Assembly: GCA_963709085.1 (NCBI GenBank)
Contig: CAVPVB010000007.1
Span: 248,001 to 312,000 of the forward strand
From: Rhodovastum sp963709085
Lineage (GTDB): Bacteria; Pseudomonadota; Alphaproteobacteria; Acetobacterales; Acetobacteraceae
Direction: 5' to 3'
Length of the DNA stretch: 64,000 bases
Shown here one piece after another: positions 16,359 to 24,940 of this stretch. How positions within the stretch are numbered: position 1 is the stretch's first letter; the number at the start of each line of letters is the position of its first letter. The notes under the pieces are model-generated. The model saw only the letters and a program-made list of their open reading frames with translations. It was not told where the DNA came from and did no database searches. Position numbers and translations under genes: made by a program.

Positions 16359-16416
16359 TCCTGGCGCATCAATGCTGCGGTGCCAGCATGCCTCCCATGG
16401 CTGGCACCGTCACAGC

Positions 16417-17313
16417 CTATCGGCCGCCGATCCGTGACGGCGCGGCGGCCTGAAGGAGCAGGAAATCGACCACGACGGATGTCGCGTCGATTGCCGATGT
16501 CCGCCGGCCGACGAGGAATTCCGGATAGCCGACATCACTGCCCGGCCAGCCATGCCCGGCTCCCTGAACGAACCAGCCCTCGGTGTCGCCGCCCCGGCAG
16601 TGCCGGCCGATCGCCCGCAGGATGGTAACGCCCGGCTCCCGGGATTCGGCGCCGGCGAAGTCGAAGCCGTTGCAGCGGTTCCCGGTAGCCCAGAATGCGA
16701 GCGTCTCGTTCGCCGCCAGGATGCGTTCCTGGCCGGTGCCGGTGCCATTGACGGGGACGACCGGGTCGTCGGTTCCCGCGATCAGCAGGAACGGCACCGC
16801 GACATCCGGCCGGCAGGAAGCCGCCGCCGACGCGGCCAGACCCGATGCGACCACGGCGACGCCCGCCAGCCGCACACGGCCTGAGCAGGCGAGCGCCTGG
16901 GCCATGAAGCCGCCATTCGAGAAGCCGACCACGCTGACCCGCGCCGGATCGACCGGAATCCGGGCGGCGACATCCGCCACCACATCCGCCAGGAAGGCCG
17001 CGTCGGCCGCGCCGCGGGGGCTGGACGGATCGATCCCCCAGGCGCGCCACTCGCCTTCCGGGTAGACGACAGCGAACCCAAGCCTCGCGGCGGCGGCGGA
17101 CAGGCCCGACATGCTGGCCATCTGCTCCGGGGTGCCGAGCCAGCCATGCAGGGCGATCACCAGCGGACGCGGCGTGCCATCGCCTTCGGGGGGCGCGACC
17201 AGCTTGTAGGAGCGCGGTTCGCCGCCGGACAGCACGCCGACCCGGCCCGCGCTCGCGGCGCACCCGGCCAGCGCCAGCAGAGCCACGGCGAGCATGAACA
17301 TCCGAGCGCGCAT
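16417..17313 (-). CDS. Lipoprotein esterase of the PHB depolymerase/LpqC family
   Basis: A 298-residue alpha/beta hydrolase. The start MRARMFMLAVALLALAGCAA is a lipoprotein signal with lipobox LAGC, so the enzyme is probably anchored in the periplasm. ALHGWLGTPEQM is the oxyanion region, GFSNGGFMAQAL the nucleophile elbow (Ser in GFSNGG), GTDDPVVPV supplies the Asp and GAGHGWPG the His. The family includes poly-3-hydroxybutyrate depolymerases and feruloyl esterases; which ester is cut here is unknown. All catalytic residues are present. Confidence 0.8.
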   Translation of the reverse strand: MRARMFMLAVALLALAGCAASAGRVGVLSGGEPRSYKLVAPPEGDGTPRPLVIALHGWLGTPEQMASMSGLSAAAARLGFAVVYPEGEWRAWGIDPSSPRGAADAAFLADVVADVAARIPVDPARVSVVGFSNGGFMAQALACSGRVRLAGVAVVASGLAASAAASCRPDVAVPFLLIAGTDDPVVPVNGTGTGQERILAANETLAFWATGNRCNGFDFAGAESREPGVTILRAIGRHCRGGDTEGWFVQGAGHGWPGSDVGYPEFLVGRRTSAIDATSVVVDFLLLQAAAPSRIGGR

Positions 17314-17447
17314 CGAACAGCCATCAGCGTCCTGTTGGCTGAGAAGGATAGCATTCTCCGCCGTGAATGCGCGCAGGCAGAGCGACAGGGCAGGATTTCC
17401 CTCGCCGAGCGGCGCAACCTCTTGAGTTGACGGCTGGCGTCATCTAA

Positions 17448-17523
17448 CCGGTATGTTCTCGCATGGTGGCGGTTCAGGATGGCATTCAGGACGTCGTCGG
17501 TTCGGTCCCGACCGGCGCCGCCA
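17448..17523 (+). pseudogene. Degenerate tRNA-Ala(GGC) relic
   Basis: A 76-nt stretch aligns end to end with alphaproteobacterial tRNA-Ala(GGC). The anticodon GGC falls exactly at positions 34-36 (17481-17483), the T stem GTCGG/CCGAC is intact (17496-17500, 17508-17512) and it ends in CCA (17521-17523). It cannot work. The acceptor strands CCGGTAT and CGGCGCC hardly pair, the anticodon stem has one mismatch and two wobbles, and conserved A58 in the T loop is G. The antisense reading gives the GRDRTDD string often mis-annotated as protein. Confidence 0.6.
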
Positions 17524-17573
17524 TTTCGTCGCGAATGCCGAAGGTTCCGAGGCCGCTGCGGAAAGAGGGACTC

Positions 17574-18566
17574 ATGAGCCGTTCCCGCCGCGCCCTGCTG
17601 TTCTGTGCTGTCATCCTCGTTCTCGCGGCCGGCGGCTACAGCCTCTGGCGCTGGCCGGCTTCGCTGTTCGGCGCGCCTGCCACTCCTGGCCGCATCATCG
17701 TCTCCGGCAACATCGAGGCGCACCAGAGCGTCCTGAGTTTCACCCAGGTGCAGGCGCCCATCATCGACCTGCCGTTCGATGAGGGCGCTTATGTCGCCCG
17801 CGATACGCTGCTGGCGCGCGTCGATGACCGGCTCTATCGCCAGCAGGTCGAGATCGACCGTGCCAACCAGCAGGTTGCCGCGGCCCAAATTGCCGTCAAC
17901 GAACGCAGCCTGGCCGCCGCGCAAAGCAGCGTCGACAGCGACCAGTTCGATCTCGCCGAGAAGCAGCGTGACGACAGGCGGCAGGAGGCGCTGGTGAAAA
18001 CCGCGGCGACCTCGGTGCAGGCGCGCGACCTCGCCCGGACCGCGGCGCAGCAATCGGCGGCGATCCTTGCGCATGATCAGGCCATGGTGCAGGTGGCGGT
18101 CACCAATGTGGCCCTGGCCCGCGCCAACGAAGCGGCGGCGGCGGAAAAGCTCCGGCTCGACGAGATCACCCTCGGCTACACGACCCTGCGCGCGCCCTTC
18201 GCGGGCGTGATCGCGGTGCGTGAGGCCGAACTGGGCCAACTGGCCGGCCCGGGGGTGGCGATCTTCACCCTGGACGATCTCGACCATGTCTGGCTGCGCG
18301 CCTACGTGAACGAACAGGATATCGGCAAAGTCCGCCTCGGCGGCGCGGCCGAGGTGACGACCGACACCTACCCGGACAAGACCTATCGCGGCCGCATCAG
18401 CTTCATCTCGCCGGAGGCGGAGTTCACCCCGAAGACCGTCGAGACGCACGCCGAGCGGGTGACGCTGGTCTATCGGATCCGCATCGACATCGATAACCCG
18501 ACGCATGAATTGCTGCCGGGCATGCCGGCCGATGCCAGCATCCCCTTGCTGCCGCCCGGGCCGTGA
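17574..18566 (+). CDS. HlyD-family periplasmic adaptor of a drug exporter
   Basis: A 330-residue membrane fusion protein linking an inner-membrane ABC exporter to the outer membrane. One N-terminal anchor (RALLFCAVILVLAAGGYSLW) is followed by the first half of the lipoyl domain (RIIVSGNIEAHQSVLSF). A coiled-coil hairpin rich in Ala/Gln/Arg comes next (residues about 105-200), then the second lipoyl half (LRAPFAGVIAVREAELG) and a beta-barrel (AYVNEQDIGKV). The start MSRSRRALL is chosen because the longer frame runs into the tRNA relic. It is the first gene of a five-gene operon and resembles YbhG/YhiI. Confidence 0.85.
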   Translation: MSRSRRALLFCAVILVLAAGGYSLWRWPASLFGAPATPGRIIVSGNIEAHQSVLSFTQVQAPIIDLPFDEGAYVARDTLLARVDDRLYRQQVEIDRANQQVAAAQIAVNERSLAAAQSSVDSDQFDLAEKQRDDRRQEALVKTAATSVQARDLARTAAQQSAAILAHDQAMVQVAVTNVALARANEAAAAEKLRLDEITLGYTTLRAPFAGVIAVREAELGQLAGPGVAIFTLDDLDHVWLRAYVNEQDIGKVRLGGAAEVTTDTYPDKTYRGRISFISPEAEFTPKTVETHAERVTLVYRIRIDIDNPTHELLPGMPADASIPLLPPGP

Positions 18567-19507
18567 CCGACCCGGCGGGGGAGGTCGCGGTGTTGGCACG
18601 CGGTCTGGTCCGCCGCTTCGGTCCGGTGGCGGCGGTGCAGGGCATCGACCTCGCGGTCAGGCACGGCGAGATATTCGGCCTGGTCGGCCCGGATGGCGCC
18701 GGCAAAACCACCATCATGCGCATGCTGGCGGGCGTGCTGCGTCCCGATGCCGGCGAGATCCGCCTCGAAGGCATCAACGTCGTCGCCGATCCGGAGCGCG
18801 CCAAGCCGCTGCTCAGCTACATGCCGCAGCGCTTCGGCCTTTATGAGGACCTGACGGTCGCCGAGAACATCTTCTTCTACGCCACGCTGTTCGCGGTGCC
18901 CGCCCGGGTGCGCCGCGACCGCAGCCAGGAATTGCTGGCCGCCGCCGGCATGCTGCCGTTCCGCCGGCGGCTGGCCGGGCAACTCTCCGGCGGCATGAAG
19001 CAGAAGCTCGGCCTGGTCTGCGCGCTGATCCATACCCCCCGGGTGCTGCTGCTCGACGAGCCCACCACCGGCGTGGACCCGGTCTCCCGCCGCGATTTCT
19101 GGGGCATCCTCTATGGCCTGCGCGAGCAGGGCGTCACCATCCTGCTCTCCACCGCCTACATGGACGAGGCCGAGCGCTGCTCGCGCCTCGCCCTGCTGCA
19201 TGCCGGCGCGATCCGCCGTTGCGACACACCCGCGCGGCTGAAGCAGGCGATGCAAGGCGCGCTGCTCGCAGTGGTGACGGCCGACGCACGCGCCGCCCAT
19301 GCGGCGCTGGAGGGGGCGCCCGGCGTGCTCGGCCGGCTGCTCATGGGCGACCGCGTCAATGTCCGGGTGGACGATGCCGACCGCCGGGCGCCCGAATTGC
19401 GGGCGAGGCTTGCCGGGCAGGGCATTGCGGATGCCGACATCACCCGGATCGAGCCGGGCATCGAGGATGTGTTCGTCGCCCTGGTCGGATCGGGCAGCCC
19501 GGCATGA
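18563..19507 (+). CDS. ABC exporter ATP-binding protein (first)
   Basis: A 314-residue ATPase whose GTG overlaps the adaptor stop as GTGA. GPDGAGKTT is Walker A (Asp replaces the usual Asn), LSGGMKQKLGL the signature, VLLLDEPTTGVDP Walker B, and TAYMDEAERC places Tyr where the H-loop His normally lies. The C-terminal 80 residues are an extra domain (IADADITRIEPGIEDVF) typical of DrrA/YbhF-type drug exporters. The missing H-loop His and the partner ATPase next door suggest an asymmetric heterodimer. Confidence 0.85.
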   Translation: MTDPAGEVAVLARGLVRRFGPVAAVQGIDLAVRHGEIFGLVGPDGAGKTTIMRMLAGVLRPDAGEIRLEGINVVADPERAKPLLSYMPQRFGLYEDLTVAENIFFYATLFAVPARVRRDRSQELLAAAGMLPFRRRLAGQLSGGMKQKLGLVCALIHTPRVLLLDEPTTGVDPVSRRDFWGILYGLREQGVTILLSTAYMDEAERCSRLALLHAGAIRRCDTPARLKQAMQGALLAVVTADARAAHAALEGAPGVLGRLLMGDRVNVRVDDADRRAPELRARLAGQGIADADITRIEPGIEDVFVALVGSGSPA

Positions 19508-20454
19508 CCGATGATGGACCGGCGGTGATTGCCCAGGGGCTGACCAAGAAATTCGGCAGCTTCACCGCGGTGGACCGGCTCGACCTTACCATCGCCAAGG
19601 GCGAGATCGTCGGCTTCATCGGCCCGAACGGCGCCGGCAAATCCACCACCATCCGCCTGCTGTGCGGATTGCTGCAGCCGAGCGCCGGCCGCGCCTGGGT
19701 GGCCGGCTTCGATGTCGGCCGCGAGCCGGATGCGGTGCGCGCGCATATCGGCTACATGTCGCAGAAATTCTCCCTCTACGGCGACCTCACCGTGCGCGAG
19801 AACCTGCGCTTTTTCGGTGGCCTCTACCGGGTGCCGCGCCACGAGATCGATGCGCGCATGCGCCTCGCCGTTGCCATGGCGGGGCTGGAAGGGCGCGAGG
19901 ACACGCTGGTGCAGACCCTCGCCGGCGGCTGGAAACAGCGGCTCGCGCTCGGCTGCGCCATCCTGCACCGGCCGCCGGTGCTGTTCCTCGACGAGCCCAC
20001 TTCGGGGGTCGAGCCGGAGGCGCGCCGGCTGTTCTGGGACCTGATCCACCATCTGGCGTCGGAAGGCGTCACGATTCTGGTCTCGACCCATTACATGGAC
20101 GAGGCGGAATATTGCAACCGGATCGCGTTGATCAACGCCGGCCGGCTGGTGGCGATCGGCAGTCCGGGGGAACTGCGCCGGCGCGAACTGGGCGGCGCGC
20201 TGTTCGAATTGGAGTGTTCGGCGCTCGGCGCGGCGCTGCTGGCGCTGCGGCAGGCGCCCGGAATCATTGATGCATCGATTTTCGGCGACCGGCTGCATGT
20301 GCTGGTGCAGCAGGCCAGCGCCGCCGCCGATCTGCCGCCGCTGCTGGCCCGGCACGGCATCACCGCCGGTCCGCCGCGCCCCATCACGCCGAGCCTGGAG
20401 GACGTGTTCGTCCAACTCGTTTCCCGGCCGCCGGCGGCGGCTGCCGGCGCATGA
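19504..20454 (+). CDS. ABC exporter ATP-binding protein (second)
   Basis: A 316-residue ATPase starting MTDDGPAVIAQGLTKKFG; the ATG overlaps the preceding stop (ATGA). Motifs: IGPNGAGKST (Walker A), LAGGWKQRLALG (signature, with AGGW in place of SGGQ), VLFLDEPTSGVEPEA (Walker B) and STHYMDEAEYC (H-loop His present). The C-terminal extension ends TPSLEDVFVQLVS as in the partner. The two ATPases probably pair. In the related YbhF they are fused in one chain, while here they are separate genes. Confidence 0.88.
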   Translation: MTDDGPAVIAQGLTKKFGSFTAVDRLDLTIAKGEIVGFIGPNGAGKSTTIRLLCGLLQPSAGRAWVAGFDVGREPDAVRAHIGYMSQKFSLYGDLTVRENLRFFGGLYRVPRHEIDARMRLAVAMAGLEGREDTLVQTLAGGWKQRLALGCAILHRPPVLFLDEPTSGVEPEARRLFWDLIHHLASEGVTILVSTHYMDEAEYCNRIALINAGRLVAIGSPGELRRRELGGALFELECSALGAALLALRQAPGIIDASIFGDRLHVLVQQASAAADLPPLLARHGITAGPPRPITPSLEDVFVQLVSRPPAAAAGA

Positions 20455-21587
20455 ACCTGCGCCGCCTGTTCGCGATCGCCTTCAAGGAGACATTGCAGGT
20501 CTGGCGCGACCCGCGCAGCCTCGCCATCGCCCTGCTGATGCCGCTGCTGCAGATGGTGCTGCTCGGCTACGGCGTCAGCCTCGACATCAGGCGCGTGCCG
20601 CTCTGCGTCTATGATCAGGAACACAGCCAGACCAGCCGCGCGCTGGTGGAGCGGTTCGTCGCCTCCGACTGGTTCGTCGTCGTCCGCAATTTGAACGACG
20701 AGCGGGCGGTGCGCGATGCCATGAACCGCGCCACCTGCATCGGCGCGGTCACCATTCCGGTGAATTTCTCCCGGGTGCTGGCCAGCACCGGCAAGGCCGA
20801 GGTGCAGACGGTGTTCGATGCCACCGATGCCAACACGACGACCATTGCCACCGGCTACGCCCAGGGCGTGATCGCGCTGGTGACCGCCGATTTCGCCGCA
20901 CGCTGGGCCGCCGCGCACGGCACCCGGCCGCCCGGCGTCGGCAGCGTCGATCTGCAGCCGCGGGTCTGGTTCAATGAGGGGCTGGACAGCCGCAATTTCA
21001 TCATTCCGGGTGTCGTCGCGGTCATCCTCGGTCTGGTCGGCGCCCAGCTCACCTCGCTCACCGTCGCCCGCGAGTGGGAGCGCGGCACGATGGAGCAGCT
21101 TATTTCCACCCCGGTGACCGCGCTCGAGGTCATGACCGGCAAGCTGATCCCTTATTTCGCGATCGGCCTGTTTGACGCGGCGTTCTGCCTCGCCGCCGCC
21201 GTCTTCTGGTTTCAGGTGCCGTTTCGCGGCAGCCTCGCCACCGTGCTGCTGACCACCGCCCTGTTCACCATTGTCGTCATGGGCATCGGCTATCTCGTCT
21301 CGGTGCGCATCCGCAGCCAGCTCGGCGCCAGCCAGATCGCGCTCATGCTCACCATGCTGCCGACCAGCCTGCTGTCGGGCTACACGTTTCCGATCGATCA
21401 GATGCCGGCGGCGATCCAGGCGACGACCCTGATTGTCTATGCCCGCTATTACGTGACCATCCTGCGCGCGATTTTCCTCAAGGGCAGCACGGTTCTGGAT
21501 CTGGCCGTGCCGATCCTGGCGCTGGTGCTGTATGCGGCGGCCATCATCTGGATCGCCGCCCGCGCCTTCCGCAAGCGCCTGGACTAG
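20451..21587 (+). CDS. ABC-2 type exporter permease (first)
   Basis: A 378-residue membrane protein of the YbhS/YhhJ type. The N-terminal helix (LAIALLMPLLQMVLLGYG) is followed by a large periplasmic domain (about residues 45-175) and then five helices. The conserved SLTVAREWERGTMEQLISTP cytoplasmic motif comes just after the second helix. ATGA overlap with the ATPase. It forms the transmembrane pore with the next gene product. Confidence 0.88.
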   Translation: MNLRRLFAIAFKETLQVWRDPRSLAIALLMPLLQMVLLGYGVSLDIRRVPLCVYDQEHSQTSRALVERFVASDWFVVVRNLNDERAVRDAMNRATCIGAVTIPVNFSRVLASTGKAEVQTVFDATDANTTTIATGYAQGVIALVTADFAARWAAAHGTRPPGVGSVDLQPRVWFNEGLDSRNFIIPGVVAVILGLVGAQLTSLTVAREWERGTMEQLISTPVTALEVMTGKLIPYFAIGLFDAAFCLAAAVFWFQVPFRGSLATVLLTTALFTIVVMGIGYLVSVRIRSQLGASQIALMLTMLPTSLLSGYTFPIDQMPAAIQATTLIVYARYYVTILRAIFLKGSTVLDLAVPILALVLYAAAIIWIAARAFRKRLD

Positions 21588-21590
21588 ACG

Positions 21591-22721
21591 ATGTTCGAGC
21601 GTCTGCACGTCATGCTGGTGAAGGAGTTCCTCGAACTCCGCCGTGATCCCTGGGCGATGTTTCGGCTCGTCGTGCCGTTGCTCATTCAGGTGCTGGTGTT
21701 CGGCTATGCCGCGACCTTCACGGTCAACCATGTGTCCACGGTGGTGCTCGACCTCGATCACAGCCAGGCCAGCCGCAGCCTGGTCTCGCATTTCATCGCC
21801 ACCGGCCGCTTCGACATCGTGGACATCGCGCAGACGCAGCTTCAGGTCACCCACGCCATCGACACCGGCCGTGCGGTGGTGGCCCTCGTCATCCATGCCG
21901 GTTTCGCGCAGAAGCTGGGCAATGGCCGGACCGCGCCGTTGCAGGTATCGGTTGACGGCACCAATTCAAACACCGCGCTGATCGCGCTCGGCTATGTCAG
22001 CCTAATCGTGGCGCAGTTCCAGGCCGAGGCGATGGCGGATGCCTGGCCACAAACGACCGGCACGGGGGGCCCCGGCGCCGCCGTTCCGCTGCGGGAACGC
22101 CCCTGGTTCAACGAAGGGCTCGACGATCGCTGGTTCTTCATCCCCGGCGTCATCGGCACGCTGACGCTCATTCAGGTGGTCAGCCTGACGGCGCTCGCGG
22201 TGGTGCGCGAACGCGAGGTGGGCACGCTCGAGCAGATCATGGTGAGCCCGATCCGGCCATACGAGTTCATCCTCGGCAAGACGCTGCCGTTTTTCCTGAT
22301 CGGTCTGGCCGATGTCGCCCTGGTGACCATTTTCGGCGTGCTGTGGTTCCGCATTCCGTTCGTCGGCAGCCCGCTGGTCATGCTGCTCGGCTCGTCGCTG
22401 TTCCTGGTGGCCGCCCTCGGCTTCGGCCTGTTGCTGTCAACCCTCGCGCGCACCCAGCAGCAGGCGTTTGCCCTGAACTTCTTCCTGGTGAACCCGCTTT
22501 TCATCCTCTCGGGATTCGCCTTCCCGATCGCCGCCATGCCGCAGGTGCTGCAATGGTTCACCCTGCTCAATCCGTTGCGCTACTATCTGGTCGTCATCCG
22601 GGCCGTGTTCCTCAAGGGAGTCGGGGTGGATGTGCTGTGGCCGGCGCTGACCGCGATGGGCGTGCTGGGGGTGGGGATGCTGGCGCTGAGCGTGCTGCGT
22701 TTCCGCAAATCGCTGGATTGA
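21591..22721 (+). CDS. ABC-2 type exporter permease (second)
   Basis: A 376-residue paralogue of the first permease (YbhR type), 3 bp downstream of it. Layout: helix 1 (FRLVVPLLIQVLVFGYA), periplasmic domain with DLDHSQASRSLVSHF, then helices from FFIPGVIGTLTLIQVVSL on. ALAVVREREVGTLEQIMVSP is the family cytoplasmic motif, and the final NPLRYYLVVIRAVFLKGVG is typical of the family. Last gene of the operon. The 9 bp to the convergent pbfA-like gene leave no room for a separate terminator. Confidence 0.88.
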   Translation: MFERLHVMLVKEFLELRRDPWAMFRLVVPLLIQVLVFGYAATFTVNHVSTVVLDLDHSQASRSLVSHFIATGRFDIVDIAQTQLQVTHAIDTGRAVVALVIHAGFAQKLGNGRTAPLQVSVDGTNSNTALIALGYVSLIVAQFQAEAMADAWPQTTGTGGPGAAVPLRERPWFNEGLDDRWFFIPGVIGTLTLIQVVSLTALAVVREREVGTLEQIMVSPIRPYEFILGKTLPFFLIGLADVALVTIFGVLWFRIPFVGSPLVMLLGSSLFLVAALGFGLLLSTLARTQQQAFALNFFLVNPLFILSGFAFPIAAMPQVLQWFTLLNPLRYYLVVIRAVFLKGVGVDVLWPALTAMGVLGVGMLALSVLRFRKSLD

Positions 22722-22730
22722 GGCCCGCGC

Positions 22731-24113
22731 TCAGATCAAGCCCTGGGCCGCCGCCACCTCGTCCAGCGCCTCGGTGACGATATCGAGGGCGCGATCCAGC
22801 TCAGCGCGGCTGATGATCAACGGCGGCGACAAGGTCAGCACGCTGCCCTGCGTCACCTTGAAGCTGAGGCCGCGGGCCAGCGCCGCATACAGGGTCGCCT
22901 CCGCCGCCTCGACCGCCGGCGTGCCGTCGGGCCGCACCAGTTCCACCCCGATCAGCAGGCCCAGACCCCGCACATCGCCGATCATCGGCCGGCGCGCCGC
23001 GATTTCCCGCAACCGCGCGAGCGCATGGGCGCCCAGGTCGGCAGCCCGCTCCGCCAGCCCCTCGTCGCGGATGACATCGAGGGTTGCCAGTCCGGCCGCG
23101 GCGAGGATCGGGTTCTTCTCGTGCGTGTAGTGGCCCACCGCCAGATCCTCGGCCACATCGAAATCCTCCCGCGCCAGCACCGCCGCCAGCGGCAGCATAC
23201 CGCCGCCGAGCGCCTTGCCGAGCACCAGGATGTCGGGTGCCACTCCCGCATGCTCGCAGGCGAACATGCGGCCGGTTTTGCCGAGCCCGGCCGGGATTTC
23301 GTCGAAGATCAGCCGGGTGCCGGCGCGGTCGCAGGCGCCGCGCAGTTCCGGCCAGAAGCCGGGCGGCGGCACGTACGGCACCGCCCGCACCGGCTCGGCC
23401 ACCACCGCGCCGATATCGCGCTCCCGCCCCAGGACAAATTCAGCCGCGCGGGCGCAGGCCATCCGGCAGGCGGCAAGATCGGGCGCCCCGCCCGGCGCCG
23501 GAAAGCCGTAGGGGCAGCGGAAGCAGGCAAACGGGGCGACATGCTCGGCCCCGGCCAGCATCGGTCCGAGCCGGCTGTCGCGGAACAGCGACTCCCCGCC
23601 CACGCTCGCCGCCCCGAACCCGGCGCCGTGGAACGCGTCCCAGAACGACAGCGTCTTGTGCCGTCCGCTCGCCACCCGCACCAGCTTCAGCGCGATCTCG
23701 ATCGCCTCCGACCCGCCCGGGGCGAACAGCACCCGCGTCAGCCCCGGCGGCGCCAGCGCCACCAGCCGCTCGGCGAGCGCCACCGCCGGCTCACAGGTGA
23801 AACGGCGCGGCGCGAAGGCCAGGTCGTCCATCTGCCGGACGATCGCCGCCTTCACGCGCGGATGGCCATGGCCGAGATGGTGGACGCTGTTGCCGTGAAA
23901 ATCCATCAGGCGCCGTCCGTCGGCATCCTCGATCCAGATGCCCTCGGCCCGGCGCACCGCCGACAGGCACGGGGTCGACAGCGATTGCCGCAGGAAAACC
24001 CGCTCGTCGCGCCCGATCAGGTCCCGCGCCGCCGGCCCGACATGGGACCGCCACGCCGCGCGCGCATCGCCCAGATTGGCGTCGCCTTCGGAAAGATCGA
24101 CGCCCCGGCTCAC
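22731..24113 (-). CDS. pbfA: PbfA-like (R)-1-hydroxy-2-aminoethylphosphonate ammonia-lyase
   Basis: A 460-residue PLP enzyme of aminotransferase class III fold. MDFHGNSVHHLGHGHPRV, LFAPGGSEAIEIALKL, SFWDAFHGAGFGAASVGG and LIFDEIPAGLGKTG are in order, and LVLGKALGGG carries the PLP lysine. This wording and the position behind phnW and phnX match PbfA. PbfA deaminates 1-hydroxy-2-aminoethylphosphonate to phosphonoacetaldehyde and so feeds PhnX; a plain aminotransferase cannot be excluded from sequence. The GTG at 24113 overlaps the phnX stop (GTGA); the longer open frame to 24476 would sit wholly inside phnX. Confidence 0.75.
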   Translation of the reverse strand: MSRGVDLSEGDANLGDARAAWRSHVGPAARDLIGRDERVFLRQSLSTPCLSAVRRAEGIWIEDADGRRLMDFHGNSVHHLGHGHPRVKAAIVRQMDDLAFAPRRFTCEPAVALAERLVALAPPGLTRVLFAPGGSEAIEIALKLVRVASGRHKTLSFWDAFHGAGFGAASVGGESLFRDSRLGPMLAGAEHVAPFACFRCPYGFPAPGGAPDLAACRMACARAAEFVLGRERDIGAVVAEPVRAVPYVPPPGFWPELRGACDRAGTRLIFDEIPAGLGKTGRMFACEHAGVAPDILVLGKALGGGMLPLAAVLAREDFDVAEDLAVGHYTHEKNPILAAAGLATLDVIRDEGLAERAADLGAHALARLREIAARRPMIGDVRGLGLLIGVELVRPDGTPAVEAAEATLYAALARGLSFKVTQGSVLTLSPPLIISRAELDRALDIVTEALDEVAAAQGLI

Positions 24114-24940
24114 GGCTTCTCGCCGCGCGCCAGCCGCCGGTCGATATCGTCCAGCACCGGCACGATGTCCGCGATCGTATCGATGACGTAGTGCGCCCCG
24201 GCGCCGGCCAGCCGCGCCGCCGCGTCCCGCCGCCGCGCATGCTGCTCCGCTTCCGGCAGCGCCTGCCATTCCGCCAGCCCCAGCCCGACCTCGTTGCCGG
24301 AAATGGCGAGGCCGACGCTCCACATGCCGCCGTTCAATCCTTCCTCGATATCGACCACCGTATCGCCGATCTTCACCACCGCTTCGACCGGATAGACGCC
24401 AAGCTCGGCGAGCGCCTTCAGCGCCGGGAACGGGCTCGGCCGGCCGAGCGGAACATCGTCGGCCGAGATCACGCAATCGGCCACGAACCCCTGCGCCTTC
24501 GCCCGCGCGACCACCACGTCCATCACCACGCGCGGATAGCCGGTGGTCGAGCCCAGCTTCAGGCCGCGCGCCCGCATGGCGGCGATCGCCGCCAGCGCGC
24601 CGGGGATGAGATCCGCATGCTCGGCCACCATCGCGGTCTGCATCGGCAGGAAACGCGCGTAGATCGCGTCCACGTCAGCGTCGGACGCCGCCCTGGCGTA
24701 GCGCGCCAGCCAGGCGGCGGCGACGCGCGGCTGGTCGGCGATGGCGCGGATATGGTTCCACTTGGCCTGGCCCATCGGCGCCCGCGCCTCCGCGACCGAC
24801 ACCGTGATGCCGACGCCTTCAAAGGCGGCGACGAAGCTTGCCACCGGCGCGTGGCAGCCGTAATCGACGATCGTTCCCGCCCAGTCCAGCACCGCCGCCT
24901 TCAGCCCGCCGCAGTAACGCCGTGAATAGCGATAGGTCAT
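24110..24940 (-). CDS. phnX: Phosphonoacetaldehyde hydrolase
   Basis: A 276-residue HAD-superfamily enzyme that splits phosphonoacetaldehyde into acetaldehyde and phosphate. The nucleophile Asp19 lies in VLDWAGTIVDYG, where the A-G-T wording is specific for this family. Lys60 in MGQAKWNHI fits the Schiff-base lysine of the cap domain, and GSTTGYPRVVMD and KIGDTVVDIEEGLN are HAD motifs II and III/IV. All catalytic residues are present. The start overlaps phnW (ATGA), so both are co-translated and act in sequence. Confidence 0.93.
   Translation of the reverse strand: MTYRYSRRYCGGLKAAVLDWAGTIVDYGCHAPVASFVAAFEGVGITVSVAEARAPMGQAKWNHIRAIADQPRVAAAWLARYARAASDADVDAIYARFLPMQTAMVAEHADLIPGALAAIAAMRARGLKLGSTTGYPRVVMDVVVARAKAQGFVADCVISADDVPLGRPSPFPALKALAELGVYPVEAVVKIGDTVVDIEEGLNGGMWSVGLAISGNEVGLGLAEWQALPEAEQHARRRDAAARLAGAGAHYVIDTIADIVPVLDDIDRRLARGEKP

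Noticed and set aside
17157..18599. Minus-strand frame containing GGAGRDRTDDVLNAI, often annotated as a protein
   Set aside because: The string is the antisense translation of a tRNA T-arm region and here comes from the tRNA-Ala relic; the rest is antisense to the HlyD gene.
20091..21896. A 601-codon minus-strand frame across the exporter permease
   Set aside because: Antisense to a conserved permease, rich in His, Asp and Arg, no domain.
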